The notes beneath the pieces were generated by a model. That model was given only the letters and a program-made list of their open reading frames with translations. It was not told the DNA's origin and did no database searches. Source: Gemmatimonadota bacterium (GTDB lineage Bacteria > Gemmatimonadota > Gemmatimonadetes > Gemmatimonadales > GWC2-71-9). Taken from it: a stretch of 14,737 nucleotides of DNA. The stretch covers positions 1 to 14,737 of the forward strand of contig JANYCP010000137.1 of NCBI GenBank assembly GCA_025360265.1. Direction: 5' to 3'. Shown here piece by piece: positions 6,888-14,737 of the stretch. Both the position numbers and the translations under genes were made by a program. The stretch's first letter is position 1, and the number at the start of each line of letters is the position of its first letter.

Positions 6888-8883
6888 ATCCCGTTCTCTT
6901 CTTCAGTTCCTTCACCGCATCCGGCTGGTTCAACGCCGCCGCCTTCTTCAGCCACTCCGTTCCTGCCGCGTCGTCCTTTGCGGTGCCGCGTCCCTTGAAA
7001 TACATCTGCGACGCTTGCCACGCCGCTTCGCCCGATCCATGCTCGCCGGCTTTGCGATACCAATCGAGTCCTTCGGTTTCGTTCTTCGGAATGCCGCGAC
7101 CCTTCGAGAGGAACTCGCCCAGTTTCTGCTCAGATGTCACATCGCCGCGCTCGGCAGCGCGTCGATACCATGCCGCAGCTTCGGACTCATCCCTCTTGGT
7201 GCCCGTTCCGTTCTCGAGACGAGCGGCCAACTTCAGTTGTGCGGGTAGATACGCTCCTGCCGCCGCCTCACGCAGCAGGACCATCGATTCGGCGTCGTTG
7301 CGCGTGGTACCGCGGCCGCGTTCCAGTGCGTTCGACAAGAGATACCGCGCTTCGGCATCGCTGGTCGCAGCCTTCTTGTACCATGCGACCGCTTCGGCCG
7401 GGTTTTCAGTGACCGCGTTCCCCTTGTCATACATCTGGCCCAGAATCCGTTGGGAAACGACGCTCCCCGCCTCGGCCTCCTTGGTGCAGGGGCCCCGGGC
7501 GGCGCCCCAGTTACTGGCAGCAGCCAGCCTGGCGCACCCGGCGGACACAGGGGCGGGGGGCGGCGGGGCGGCCGGCGCCGGGGTCACCGTGGCGGCGCCC
7601 GGCTTCACGGCGGGGGCTGCGGTGCCGGCGGGAGCCACCTTCGCGCCACGCCCCTTCTCCGGCGCCCCTTTCGGCGCGCTGGGAGGGGCCGGCGCGGGCT
7701 CCGGCGCCGGGGGGACGACGGCAACCACCGGCGGCGGCGGGGGAGGCGCGATCGGCTTTGGACGGGTCATAGCCCACCACCCGCCCGCCCCCAACAGCAC
7801 GGCGGCAGTGGCTAACAACAGCTGATTGCGGCGCAGCAACGATTTCGCTGTGGTGCGTCGATGGGTCATCGGGCCGGGATCGACGTCGAGTCCCGCAGCG
7901 AATTCCGACATGGTCGGGAAGCGCTCGGCAGGTTCCTTCGCCAGCGCACGCTGAATCGCATTGGCGAGCGCCGCGGGAACGCCGGGTACCTTGGTCGCAA
8001 TCGGTGGGGCTTCTGCCACCAGCTGCTGATAGAGGACGGCCCGGGTCGAGTCGCCTTCAAACGGCAGACCACCTACCAGCATGCGATATCCCACGACGGC
8101 GAGCGAATACTGATCACTGCGCGCATCAATGTTCTTGTCGCCGCTCGCCTGTTCGGGACTCATGTACTGTGGCGTGCCGATGATGATGCCAGTTGTGGTG
8201 AGCGCTTGCCCCGGATCGGCATCTCCTGCCGCGCCGACCGCCTTCGAAATACCGAAATCCATCAGCAGGACGCGTTTGTCACGCCCTTCGAGCATGATGT
8301 TCTCGGGCTTGACGTCCCGGTGAATCATTCCCGCGTCGTGCGCGGCGGCCAGTCCAAGTGCCGCCTCGCGAAGGACGCGGCGCACTTCAGCTGGTGGCAA
8401 CGCGCCATCGCGATCGAGGACTGCACGCAAACTCTCGCCCGTGATCATCGGCATGATGATGTACGCGAGTCCTTCTGCCTCGCCGACATCAAAGATCGGC
8501 ACGATATGCGCATTGCGCAGCGCTGCGATCGTTTCGGCTTCGCGACGGAATCGCTGAAGCAGTTCGGGAGAAAGTCCGAGATCGGGACGGAGCACCTTGA
8601 CGGCGAGATCGCGCTTGAGCCGCAAATCGCGCGCGCGGAACACCTCGGCGAATCCGCCCGCGCCGATTCGTTCCGCAAGCTCATAGCCCGGTCCGAGTGC
8701 GCGCTGGAGTTTGCGAATCAGTTCGGCGGGCCCGATACCAGAGTTATGAGTGGTGGCCACCATCTCGCCGGTATCGCGATGGATGCCGGCCGCCGGAGTC
8801 GCGGTACCGCACACGTAACAGAACTGCGCCATCCCGGGGAGCGGCGTATTGCAGCTAGGACAGGCCCGGGTTGGCTGGCTCAT
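6886..8883 (-). CDS. Membrane Ser/Thr protein kinase with N-terminal zinc ribbon and C-terminal Sel1 repeats
   Basis: A 665-residue Hanks-type kinase. Domains in order are: a zinc ribbon with Cys8, Cys11, Cys22 and Cys25; a kinase domain (about 67-335) with Gly loop GAGGFAEV (74-81), Lys96 in LAVKVL, Glu115/117 in helix C, HRD Asp190 with KPEN, DFG Asp209, and GTPQYMSPEQ before the P+1 loop; a basic stop then a single TM helix (about 354-371); a Pro/Ala-rich linker (375-447); and about five Sel1-type repeats (475-650) with recurring AxxWYRxAA and YxxGRGT units. All catalytic residues are present. The layout predicts a cytoplasmic kinase and an outer (periplasmic) repeat domain for protein binding. 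The ATG start lacks a clear Shine-Dalgarno. It is transcribed away from the small lipoprotein gene. Confidence 0.95.
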   Translation of the reverse strand: MSQPTRACPSCNTPLPGMAQFCYVCGTATPAAGIHRDTGEMVATTHNSGIGPAELIRKLQRALGPGYELAERIGAGGFAEVFRARDLRLKRDLAVKVLRPDLGLSPELLQRFRREAETIAALRNAHIVPIFDVGEAEGLAYIIMPMITGESLRAVLDRDGALPPAEVRRVLREAALGLAAAHDAGMIHRDVKPENIMLEGRDKRVLLMDFGISKAVGAAGDADPGQALTTTGIIIGTPQYMSPEQASGDKNIDARSDQYSLAVVGYRMLVGGLPFEGDSTRAVLYQQLVAEAPPIATKVPGVPAALANAIQRALAKEPAERFPTMSEFAAGLDVDPGPMTHRRTTAKSLLRRNQLLLATAAVLLGAGGWWAMTRPKPIAPPPPPPVVAVVPPAPEPAPAPPSAPKGAPEKGRGAKVAPAGTAAPAVKPGAATVTPAPAAPPPPAPVSAGCARLAAASNWGAARGPCTKEAEAGSVVSQRILGQMYDKGNAVTENPAEAVAWYKKAATSDAEARYLLSNALERGRGTTRNDAESMVLLREAAAGAYLPAQLKLAARLENGTGTKRDESEAAAWYRRAAERGDVTSEQKLGEFLSKGRGIPKNETEGLDWYRKAGEHGSGEAAWQASQMYFKGRGTAKDDAAGTEWLKKAAALNQPDAVKELKKRTG

Positions 8884-8913
8884 GCGGTAACCGGTGGCGA
8901 GGAGAAGCCTAGC

Positions 8914-8941
8914 AGATTAGTCCTGCCTGACAGGGAGTCAA
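8914..8941 (-). promoter_or_regulatory. Possible promoter of the kinase gene
   Basis: On the - strand, TTGACT (8941-8936) is followed after 16 bases by TAATCT (8919-8914), placing a start site near 8907 and a leader of about 24 bases. The -35 box is good but the -10 box is only partly consensus. It sits in the 75-base divergent gap shared with the lipoprotein gene. Confidence 0.35.
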
Positions 8942-8958
8942 GGGAGATAGATTCGGCG

Positions 8959-9588
8959 ATGCGTCGCCCCCCACTGCTCCTGATCGCCGCCGTGGCTGCC
9001 TGCGCCGTCGACACCGCCAGCACGCCACCAGATCTGCGAATTCTCATCGTCGGGAACGACATGGGGCCGCACCTCCAAAACGTCTCGCTTTCTCGCGGGA
9101 ATTCCGCGGTCACCAGTGCGCTCGTGACGGTCAATGGCGTGACGCTGACAGAAACGGCAACAGGTCATTACGCTGGTTCGCTGCCGACATTTCTGGCCGT
9201 TGGCGACACCGTTCGGATCGAAGTGATCGCCGGCGCGGACTCGGTGACGGGCGTCGCGCTGATCCCAATGGTCCCCAGCCTGACCACCCCAGGGAACGGT
9301 GCCCTGATCCACATTCCAACGCCGCTCGACTTCAGCTGGATCGACACATCGAATCCCGATGCATTTCGTGCGGCCATCGTTTTCGATGGCACGACCGAAG
9401 CGGCCGGCTATACCGGAGCTACGCGCTCTGGCATGGTGGTGACGAGCCGGATTCCACCAACTGCGGCCAGTGTCTCAGCCTATCTCTACGCGTACAATGA
9501 CGGAGTATTCACCGGTGCGGTTCATCCGGATTCAGGGATGCATGTTCGACAAAGTGGCGGTACGGTATCGCTGCTGATTGGCCAGTAG
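8959..9588 (+). CDS. Small lipoprotein of unknown function
   Basis: A 209-residue predicted lipoprotein. Residues 1-15 form a short lipoprotein signal (MRRPPLLLIAAVAAC) with lipobox VAAC and Cys15 as the anchor. The mature part is rich in Thr, Val, Gly and Ser and in alternating beta-type segments, suggesting one or two Ig-like or carbohydrate-binding-like beta-sandwiches. One half covers about 25-110 and the second starts near the PTPLDFSW segment. No enzyme motif is visible and I do not recognise the family. AGGGAG at 8941-8946 is a rather distant ribosome site (12 bases). The frame stays open upstream to 7861, but that part is only the antisense of the kinase gene. Its stop is one base from the stop of the convergent GHMP kinase gene. 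Confidence 0.75.
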   Translation: MRRPPLLLIAAVAACAVDTASTPPDLRILIVGNDMGPHLQNVSLSRGNSAVTSALVTVNGVTLTETATGHYAGSLPTFLAVGDTVRIEVIAGADSVTGVALIPMVPSLTTPGNGALIHIPTPLDFSWIDTSNPDAFRAAIVFDGTTEAAGYTGATRSGMVVTSRIPPTAASVSAYLYAYNDGVFTGAVHPDSGMHVRQSGGTVSLLIGQ

Positions 9589-9589
9589 T

Positions 9590-10918
9590 TCAGATTTCCC
9601 GTGCTGCTGGGCCGGGGTTTGTCGCGAAGAAATCGGCGCGGTGCCGCCGCGCAGGAAATCGCGCGAGGTAATCGTCACGCCAGCGCTCGATGAACCCGGC
9701 AACTTCCTCGCGACGGACTAACGTCCACACGCTACCCCCGAAGCCAGCACCGAATGCCGATGCCGCGGCAGCGCCGAGTTCGCGGGCACTATCCGCGAGA
9801 TGAATCGTTTCCGGAATCTGGTTTCGCAGTGCCCGTTCGGCGTTCTCCTGCGATCGGGCGACCAGCTCACCAATCGCAGGTACGTCACCGGAAATCAACC
9901 GTCGACTGACCTCCGGGATGATCCGATCGCACTCGTCGACGAACTGATCGAGGCGGCCGGCGAGGTCCGGGCTCAGTGACTGATCTGCGGCGATCATTGC
10001 GGACAAGCGGGTCACCGCATCCGGCGCGCTGCGCAGCGCATCGAACAACGAGTCGCCGTGCCGGCCGGTTCGCCTGTTCCAGAGTGCGAGAAGGGCCGAC
10101 ACTTCCGCTGCGAGGGCATTGTATTGGGCTTGCACCGCACCACCTTTCGGCGCGTGGACGCCGGTCACTCCGATTACGAATTGCCAATCGGCCGGTAGAG
10201 TGACCGTCTGTTCGTGCGTGACGGGGAGGAAGTGATACTGCAGCAGGTGGCCCGGGCGTGAGCGAATGATCGCGGTCTGGTCTTCGCTGCCACCGTGGGT
10301 CCCGACACCGCGGTCGGCGGCGAACGGGCCGAAGGTGCGGCCATTCTCCATGGCGCCGAGATACCCTGCCAGGGCGTCCTCATCGGCGATCGCCGACCAC
10401 TCCGGCATAGCGCGCAAATTGTTGAATGCCGCCAACGGAAGAAAACAGGCAATCACCATCGCGCTGGAGGACGAGAGGCCGGCGGCCGATGGCAGCGACG
10501 ATCGAATCACGAGGTTGACGCCTGTGTTCGCCGACGGGAAGTCGCGCCGGATCCGCCGCACCACCGAAATCGGATAATCGGACCAGTGACCCGGCTTCGA
10601 CTCGGCGTCGCGATCGAACGGGATGTGCAGCGACGCATTCGTAGACGCATCGACGATCCGGATCGTCGCGTCATCGCGCGGTGAAGCCACCACATGAAAG
10701 CCGCGCTCCACTGTGCACAACAGTGACCGGCCGCCACCATAGTCCGTGTGTTTTCCGAGGACTTCGATTCGCCCAGGGACCCACCATGCGCGCGACGCCG
10801 TCTCGGCGCCGAAGAGTGCCGTATGCCGGTCGGCGACGTCCGCGAAGTTGCGCGCCGCCAGCGGCGCCGACTGATCAGACAGCTCCAGACTCGCAAGGCG
10901 ATCCGGCCACGCGCTCAC
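9590..10918 (-). CDS. Galactokinase-like GHMP sugar kinase with an altered sugar-binding motif
   Basis: A 442-residue GHMP-superfamily kinase, closest in layout to galactokinase. It has the N-terminal sugar motif PGRIEVLGKHTDYGGG (48-63), the ATP loop LPSAAGLSSSSA (142-153), GGSEDQ with the expected catalytic Asp213, and the C-terminal GHMP motif GAGFGGSVW (390-398). In galactokinases the first motif reads G-E-H-T-D-Y, with the Glu contacting the sugar; here it is Lys56, while His57 and Asp59 are kept. An anomeric (C1) sugar kinase is likely, but galactose is not assured as substrate. The start is GTG overlapping the upstream stop by four bases (GTGA), with GGAG eight bases earlier, so it is coupled to the nucleotidyltransferase. 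The expected pathway is sugar to sugar-1-phosphate in the cytoplasm. Confidence 0.85.
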   Translation of the reverse strand: MSAWPDRLASLELSDQSAPLAARNFADVADRHTALFGAETASRAWWVPGRIEVLGKHTDYGGGRSLLCTVERGFHVVASPRDDATIRIVDASTNASLHIPFDRDAESKPGHWSDYPISVVRRIRRDFPSANTGVNLVIRSSLPSAAGLSSSSAMVIACFLPLAAFNNLRAMPEWSAIADEDALAGYLGAMENGRTFGPFAADRGVGTHGGSEDQTAIIRSRPGHLLQYHFLPVTHEQTVTLPADWQFVIGVTGVHAPKGGAVQAQYNALAAEVSALLALWNRRTGRHGDSLFDALRSAPDAVTRLSAMIAADQSLSPDLAGRLDQFVDECDRIIPEVSRRLISGDVPAIGELVARSQENAERALRNQIPETIHLADSARELGAAAASAFGAGFGGSVWTLVRREEVAGFIERWRDDYLARFPARRHRADFFATNPGPAAREI

Positions 10919-11742
10919 GGCGTGAGCTCCATGGCGCCGAGACGTTGCGCCACCGTGACGATATCGCCGCGGTTGGAGAGATCTAGAACGCCGGCGCGCA
11001 CCCGCACGGCTCGCAGTTGCATGCCGGCGTCGATTGCGGCGCCGACCGCAACCGGCAACTCATGTTCACCGCGCGGCGAAAGCGGTACCCGACGACAGAT
11101 GTCAAAGATGGCAGTGTCAAAGCGCCAAATGTTCATGCTGATCTCGGTCGCGTCAGTCTCGCTGTGCCGGTACGCGACGCCTGGTTTCTCAACGATGGCG
11201 GCGAGCGTGTCATCCCCCCGCAGCGTGACGATGGCAAAAGCGCCAATCCGATCCGGGTCGATGTTGCTCTCGCGGATCAACGCGTCCCGATCGAATGCAA
11301 CGAGTCCTGGCCCGCCGAGCGTCACGAGTGCGCGGATCGCGCTCACCGGATAGAGGTTGTCGGCATTGAGCACAATGACATCTCGACCAACGGCCCACGG
11401 TTCGGCGGCGAGCAGCCCGTCGGCGGTACCGGTTGCTTCATGTTGAATGGCGAATGCGAGGCGGACACGTCGTGGCGGGTTCGTCCCGTAGTACGCCGGG
11501 ATGACCTGATGGTCGGGTCCGATCACCAAGCACGCATCGGTGATTCCGGCGTCGGCCAGCGAGGACAGCACATGATCAAGAAACGGTCGGCCGCGGCTAT
11601 CCGGAATCATTCCCTTGATGCCATGGTCGGCAATCGCAGCCTGCGCAGCATCGAGCGCTACGCCGGCCGCATCGCGCCGCATGCGGGTACCGCGGCCCGC
11701 TGCGAGGATGACCGCAGTGGTGCAATCGCGCGGGGCGGCCAC
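10915..11742 (-). CDS. Sugar-1-phosphate nucleotidyltransferase (NTP_transferase family)
   Basis: A 275-residue cytoplasmic enzyme expected to join NTP and a sugar-1-phosphate, giving NDP-sugar and pyrophosphate. Visible motifs are the nucleotide loop LAAGRGTRM (13-21), a Lys43 in IKGMIPD that may be the phosphate-contacting lysine, the metal site LNADN with Asp128 (125-129), VEKP (184-187) and a late strand with SMNIWRFD (202-209). About 20 residues sit between the GTRM loop and the lysine, more than in GalU or RmlA. The protein ends with a short mixed alpha/beta part and no acyltransferase beta-helix. The start is GTG, sharing one base with the upstream TAG. Coupling to the GHMP kinase suggests that this enzyme uses the kinase product. 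Confidence 0.85.
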   Translation of the reverse strand: MAAPRDCTTAVILAAGRGTRMRRDAAGVALDAAQAAIADHGIKGMIPDSRGRPFLDHVLSSLADAGITDACLVIGPDHQVIPAYYGTNPPRRVRLAFAIQHEATGTADGLLAAEPWAVGRDVIVLNADNLYPVSAIRALVTLGGPGLVAFDRDALIRESNIDPDRIGAFAIVTLRGDDTLAAIVEKPGVAYRHSETDATEISMNIWRFDTAIFDICRRVPLSPRGEHELPVAVGAAIDAGMQLRAVRVRAGVLDLSNRGDIVTVAQRLGAMELTP

Positions 11743-14737
11743 TAGGGCTGGAGGTCCGGAATCCGGCCTGGCGTGATCGGCGCACCGATGCGTTCGAGCT
11801 CCTTTTCCAATGCCGGAATTTCGGTGAGCAGCATCGGCTTCAGCTTGTCGTATTCCGGCGGAAATGCCGCGGCAGCGATAGCAAATTGCTCGAGATTGGT
11901 CTTGGTTGGTCCAATCGGTCCGCTCGGCGACGCCGCACGCACATGCGACTGGATGGCAACCGCCACCTGCTCACCGCGCGCGGCGTTCACCTCGTCACCA
12001 CGTACCGCGCGAAGGAAGGCTACCAGTCGGTCGCCAATGCTCCGGGCCTGCTCGTGTAGCGGCTTGGGGGCAGTCGTCATTTGCGACAACACCTTGACGA
12101 TGGCGTCGATTTTTGCCTTGGCCGCGGTTGCGGCATCGAGTGCCTGGGTCACCTGACGCGAGAGCTTCGACTGCTTCTGTCGGTAGTCGAGCGCGAGTTG
12201 CAGGTCGGTCGCCGAGATCGGCATCTCGGGGTCGGGGCGGAGCGTGAACGCTGTTGTGACGGAAAGGGGTGTAAACACGCCGCGCTCACGCTTGCCGATC
12301 TGCACGCTGTACTTGCCTGGCGGCACCAGCTCACATCCATTGCAGCCGGCGCCTGCCGAAGCGCCGGGTGGATCAGCCGGCGTATCCGGCGAGCCACGAA
12401 GGTCCCACGTGACAGTGTGGGTGCCCTTCGCCCCCGACAGCGCGAGAAGTCGCCAGATCGTTCCCCGCTCATCTGCAATCGACGCGGCGAGCATGACCGG
12501 TTCCTCGTCTGCTTCAGCAATCAGTTCAGCCGGAGTCGGGTATCGCATTGGCTTGTTCGCCTTCTCGGCATCGCGCTGTGCCTGCAGCCGCCGGTCCTTG
12601 AGCGAAGTGAAAACAGGCTCTTTGAGCGACCACGTAATCGTTGCGCCCGCGGCGGGGTTGGGCGCACTGAAGTAGGCCTCACCCTGGCTCCCCTTGCCAC
12701 TGCCACCACGCCGCTGAAACGCCGTTGCGTCCGCAATCGGGTAGAGCGCGACCGACTGGTTCACCGACTCTGCGGTGAGCCCGCGAAGCACTGAGTAGTC
12801 GTCGATGACGAAGATGCTCCGCCCGAACGTGCCGATGGCCAGCGCGTTGTCGCGGCGCTGTATGGCGAGATCTCTCACCATGATCGTCGGGAGTCCCGGG
12901 ATCTTCACCCAATGAGCGCCACCATCCTTGGACACATAGGCACCAAACTCGGTACCGCAAAACAGCAGGTTCGGGTCGACATGATCCTGCGCGAATGCAT
13001 ACACGCCGCCGCGTTTCGGCAAATCACCAACGATTGACGTCCAGCTTCGACCGGCGTCGGCGCTCTTGAGCAGGTACGGCGTGTAGTCGCCGTTCTGGTG
13101 ATTGTCGAACGCAACGAACACCGTCTTGCCGTCGATCGGCGAAGCGATGACACGCTGTACATAGGTATTCGGCGGCACGCTGGCGAACGCTTCGATTTTC
13201 CGCCAACTCGCCCCACCGTCCTCGGTCACCTGCATCAGGCCGTCATCGGTGCCAACATAGAGCAGGCCGTCCTGGCGGAACGATTCGGCGATCGCACTGA
13301 TATTGCTGTAGAACGCGGTCGACTGATTCTTCGCGACGGCGTCCGGACCCCAGACCTTTCCCATCACCGGGAGGGCGTTCCGGTCAATCGTGCGCGTCAG
13401 GTCCGGGCTGATCGGCCGCCAACTGTCGCCACGGTCGTCGCTGCGATAGACGCGTTGCGACGCGGTGTACAGTCGGGTGTTTGCATGCGGCGAAATGATG
13501 ATCGGTGTGTCCCAGTTCCAGCGTGATGGCTCTTCACCGCGGGCAACCTGCGGTTGCATCGACGTTTCCTGCCCACTGCGCACGTCGTAGCGCACCATGC
13601 CGCCGTTCTGGCTCTCGGCGTAGATGGTGTTGGGATCCTTTGGGTCGATGCGCGAGACGAATCCGTCGCCGCCCGTGGTGACAAACCAATCGGCGTTGGT
13701 AATCCCGATGTTGTTGCGGGTAGCGATCGGTGCGCACACCGACGAATTGTCCTGAGTACCGCCACAGACCCGGAAGAACAGCGCCGAGTTATCGACGTCG
13801 ATGTCGTAAAACTGCCCGATCGGCAAGTTGGCAAAGTAGATCCACGTTTTTCCGGCATCCCAGCTCTGGTAGAGCCCGCCGTCGTTGCCATTGATGTAGT
13901 GATCCGCGTTGCGTGGATCGACCCAGAGCACGTGATTATCGACGTGCTTGGAGCGTTCGCCGAGGCCTCGCCAGGTGGTGCCCCCGTCGTCGGACACCTG
14001 CGTACCGACATCCATTGAATAGAGGCGTTGGGTGTTGAACGGATCTGCGACGAGCGTAGCGTAGTACATCGGTTGTGCCGTGTAGCCGCCGCGCTTCTCC
14101 CATGCGACGCCGTTGTCGGTCGACCGGAAGATGCCGCCTTCGCCTGCGGCGGCCTCAACGGTGGCGTAGATGATGTCGGGATTGGCAGGCGATACCGCTA
14201 GCCCGATCCGTCCCAGTGTGGTTGACGGGATGCCTGTCGTAATCTTGCGCCACGTCTTGCCGCCGTCCGTTGACCGTTGCAGGGCACTCTCCGGTCCACC
14301 ATCGATGAGCGTCCAGACGTGGCGGCGGCGCTGCCATGTGGCGGCGATCAGCAGGTCGGGATTGCGCGGATCGAGTACCACATCGGTCACGCCGGTACGC
14401 TCGCTCGGTGCCAACACGGCATTCCATGTCTTGCCACCGTCGGTCGTCTTGTAAAGGCCGCGGTCGCCGCCGTCGGACCAGAGCGGTCCCTGCGCCGCGA
14501 CGTAAACCACGTCGCTGTTCCGCGGATCGATCAGGATTCTCGCGATATGCTCCGATTTCTCCAGCCCCATTCTCTTCCAGGTGCGGCCTGCGTCGTCGGA
14601 TCGATACACGCCGTCACCATACGCGACGCTGCGCTGCGAATTGTTTTCACCGGTGCCGACCCAGATCGTCGAGGGGCTCTTCGGGTCGAGCACCACCGTG
14701 CCGATCGAGAACGAACTCTGCCGATCAAAGATCGGTG
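11742..14737 (-). CDS. Large secreted sortilin/VPS10-like BNR-repeat propeller protein (5' end outside window)
   Basis: 997 residues are visible and the frame runs open through the right edge, so the N-terminus and presumed signal peptide are missing; the GTG at 14696 is internal. About ten Asp-box motifs of the S-x-D-x-G-x-T-W type occur, for example SDDAGRTW, TTDGGKTW, STDGGKTW, SDDGGTTW, SDDRGDSW, TEDGGASW and SKDGGAHW, over about the first 610 residues. This indicates one large or two stacked beta-propellers. GGTQDNSS, flanked by two Cys, is typical of the sortilin-like group often labelled glycosyl hydrolase. After the propeller comes an Ig-like segment (AYFSAPNP... to PGKYSVQIG), then a helical, Lys/Ala-rich tail of about 170 residues. 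Sialidase catalytic residues are not recognisable, so binding or scaffold function is as likely as hydrolysis. The two sugar-activation genes follow without a gap. Confidence 0.9.
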   Translation of the reverse strand, partial: PIFDRQSSFSIGTVVLDPKSPSTIWVGTGENNSQRSVAYGDGVYRSDDAGRTWKRMGLEKSEHIARILIDPRNSDVVYVAAQGPLWSDGGDRGLYKTTDGGKTWNAVLAPSERTGVTDVVLDPRNPDLLIAATWQRRRHVWTLIDGGPESALQRSTDGGKTWRKITTGIPSTTLGRIGLAVSPANPDIIYATVEAAAGEGGIFRSTDNGVAWEKRGGYTAQPMYYATLVADPFNTQRLYSMDVGTQVSDDGGTTWRGLGERSKHVDNHVLWVDPRNADHYINGNDGGLYQSWDAGKTWIYFANLPIGQFYDIDVDNSALFFRVCGGTQDNSSVCAPIATRNNIGITNADWFVTTGGDGFVSRIDPKDPNTIYAESQNGGMVRYDVRSGQETSMQPQVARGEEPSRWNWDTPIIISPHANTRLYTASQRVYRSDDRGDSWRPISPDLTRTIDRNALPVMGKVWGPDAVAKNQSTAFYSNISAIAESFRQDGLLYVGTDDGLMQVTEDGGASWRKIEAFASVPPNTYVQRVIASPIDGKTVFVAFDNHQNGDYTPYLLKSADAGRSWTSIVGDLPKRGGVYAFAQDHVDPNLLFCGTEFGAYVSKDGGAHWVKIPGLPTIMVRDLAIQRRDNALAIGTFGRSIFVIDDYSVLRGLTAESVNQSVALYPIADATAFQRRGGSGKGSQGEAYFSAPNPAAGATITWSLKEPVFTSLKDRRLQAQRDAEKANKPMRYPTPAELIAEADEEPVMLAASIADERGTIWRLLALSGAKGTHTVTWDLRGSPDTPADPPGASAGAGCNGCELVPPGKYSVQIGKRERGVFTPLSVTTAFTLRPDPEMPISATDLQLALDYRQKQSKLSRQVTQALDAATAAKAKIDAIVKVLSQMTTAPKPLHEQARSIGDRLVAFLRAVRGDEVNAARGEQVAVAIQSHVRAASPSGPIGPTKTNLEQFAIAAAAFPPEYDKLKPMLLTEIPALEKELERIGAPITPGRIPDLQP

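Noticed and set aside
6983..7825. A 280-codon + strand open frame, Ala/Gly/Pro-rich
   Set aside because: It is antisense to the kinase's Pro/Ala-rich linker and Sel1 region, where GC-rich codons remove stops from all frames. The - strand protein has intact domains; this one has none.
7861..8958. Upstream in-frame extension of the small lipoprotein (would give 575 residues)
   Set aside because: The added part is the antisense of the kinase domain. The lipoprotein signal at 8959 would be internal, which makes no sense.
11017..11745. A 242-codon + strand open frame
   Set aside because: Antisense to the nucleotidyltransferase, whose motifs are intact on the - strand.
12081..12794. A 237-codon + strand open frame
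   Set aside because: Antisense to the BNR-propeller protein, with no signal, motif or ribosome site; an artefact of high GC.
13040..14737. Many similar short units in the BNR gene, considered as DNA repeats
   Set aside because: They are diverged protein-level Asp-box repeats, not DNA repeats.
1..14737. CRISPR arrays, IS elements, integrases, tRNA-flanking direct repeats or phage genes
   Set aside because: None were seen. The tRNA genes have no integrase nearby and no duplicated 3' ends in the window.

Overview
The window is GC-rich, densely packed bacterial chromosome with no sign of mobile DNA. The mix of genes points to a Gram-negative-type, aerobic, soil or freshwater bacterium, most likely Gemmatimonadota or a neighbouring phylum. 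It includes a secreted sortilin-like BNR-propeller protein, a Ser/Thr kinase with an N-terminal zinc ribbon, several lipoproteins and signal peptides, an outer-membrane beta-barrel and a SURF1 oxidase-assembly factor. The phylum is an inference from gene style; no rRNA or marker gene is present to prove it.

Layout. (1) Positions 1-4270 (+ strand): the tail of a membrane protein cut by the window edge, a DUF3616-type lipoprotein starting on the last base of the previous stop codon, a PafA-like alkaline phosphatase, and an M19 (renal dipeptidase-type) peptidase whose start lies inside the phosphatase gene. All three complete proteins carry export signals, so this is an envelope/periplasmic hydrolase set. 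(2) 4203-4934 (- strand): SURF1, whose 3' end overlaps the dipeptidase gene tail-to-tail by 68 bases. (3) 5098-5760 (+): a small outer-membrane beta-barrel. (4) 5765-6032: a promoter, tRNA-Leu(GAG), tRNA-Thr(CGT) and a terminator hairpin that lies inside the 3' end of the next gene. (5) 6010-6684 (-): a phospholipase/carboxylesterase. (6) 6745-6883 (+): tRNA-Pro(GGG), followed by a striking palindrome built of heptamers. (7) 6886-8883 (-): a membrane Ser/Thr kinase with C-terminal Sel1 repeats, divergent from a small lipoprotein gene (8959-9588, +). (8) 9590-14737 (-): a tightly overlapping three-gene unit. It is transcribed as a large secreted BNR-propeller protein (5' end outside the window), then a sugar-1-phosphate nucleotidyltransferase, then a galactokinase-like GHMP kinase.

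How they work together. The kinase/nucleotidyltransferase pair looks like a two-step sugar salvage route (sugar to sugar-1-phosphate to NDP-sugar). The kinase has Lys where galactokinases have the sugar-contacting Glu, so its substrate may not be galactose. The hydrolases at the left end could release phosphate and amino acids from organic matter in the periplasm. The strongest unexplained non-coding signal is the roughly 59-base heptamer palindrome between tRNA-Pro and the kinase gene. No CRISPR array, IS element, phage gene or defence cluster was found.
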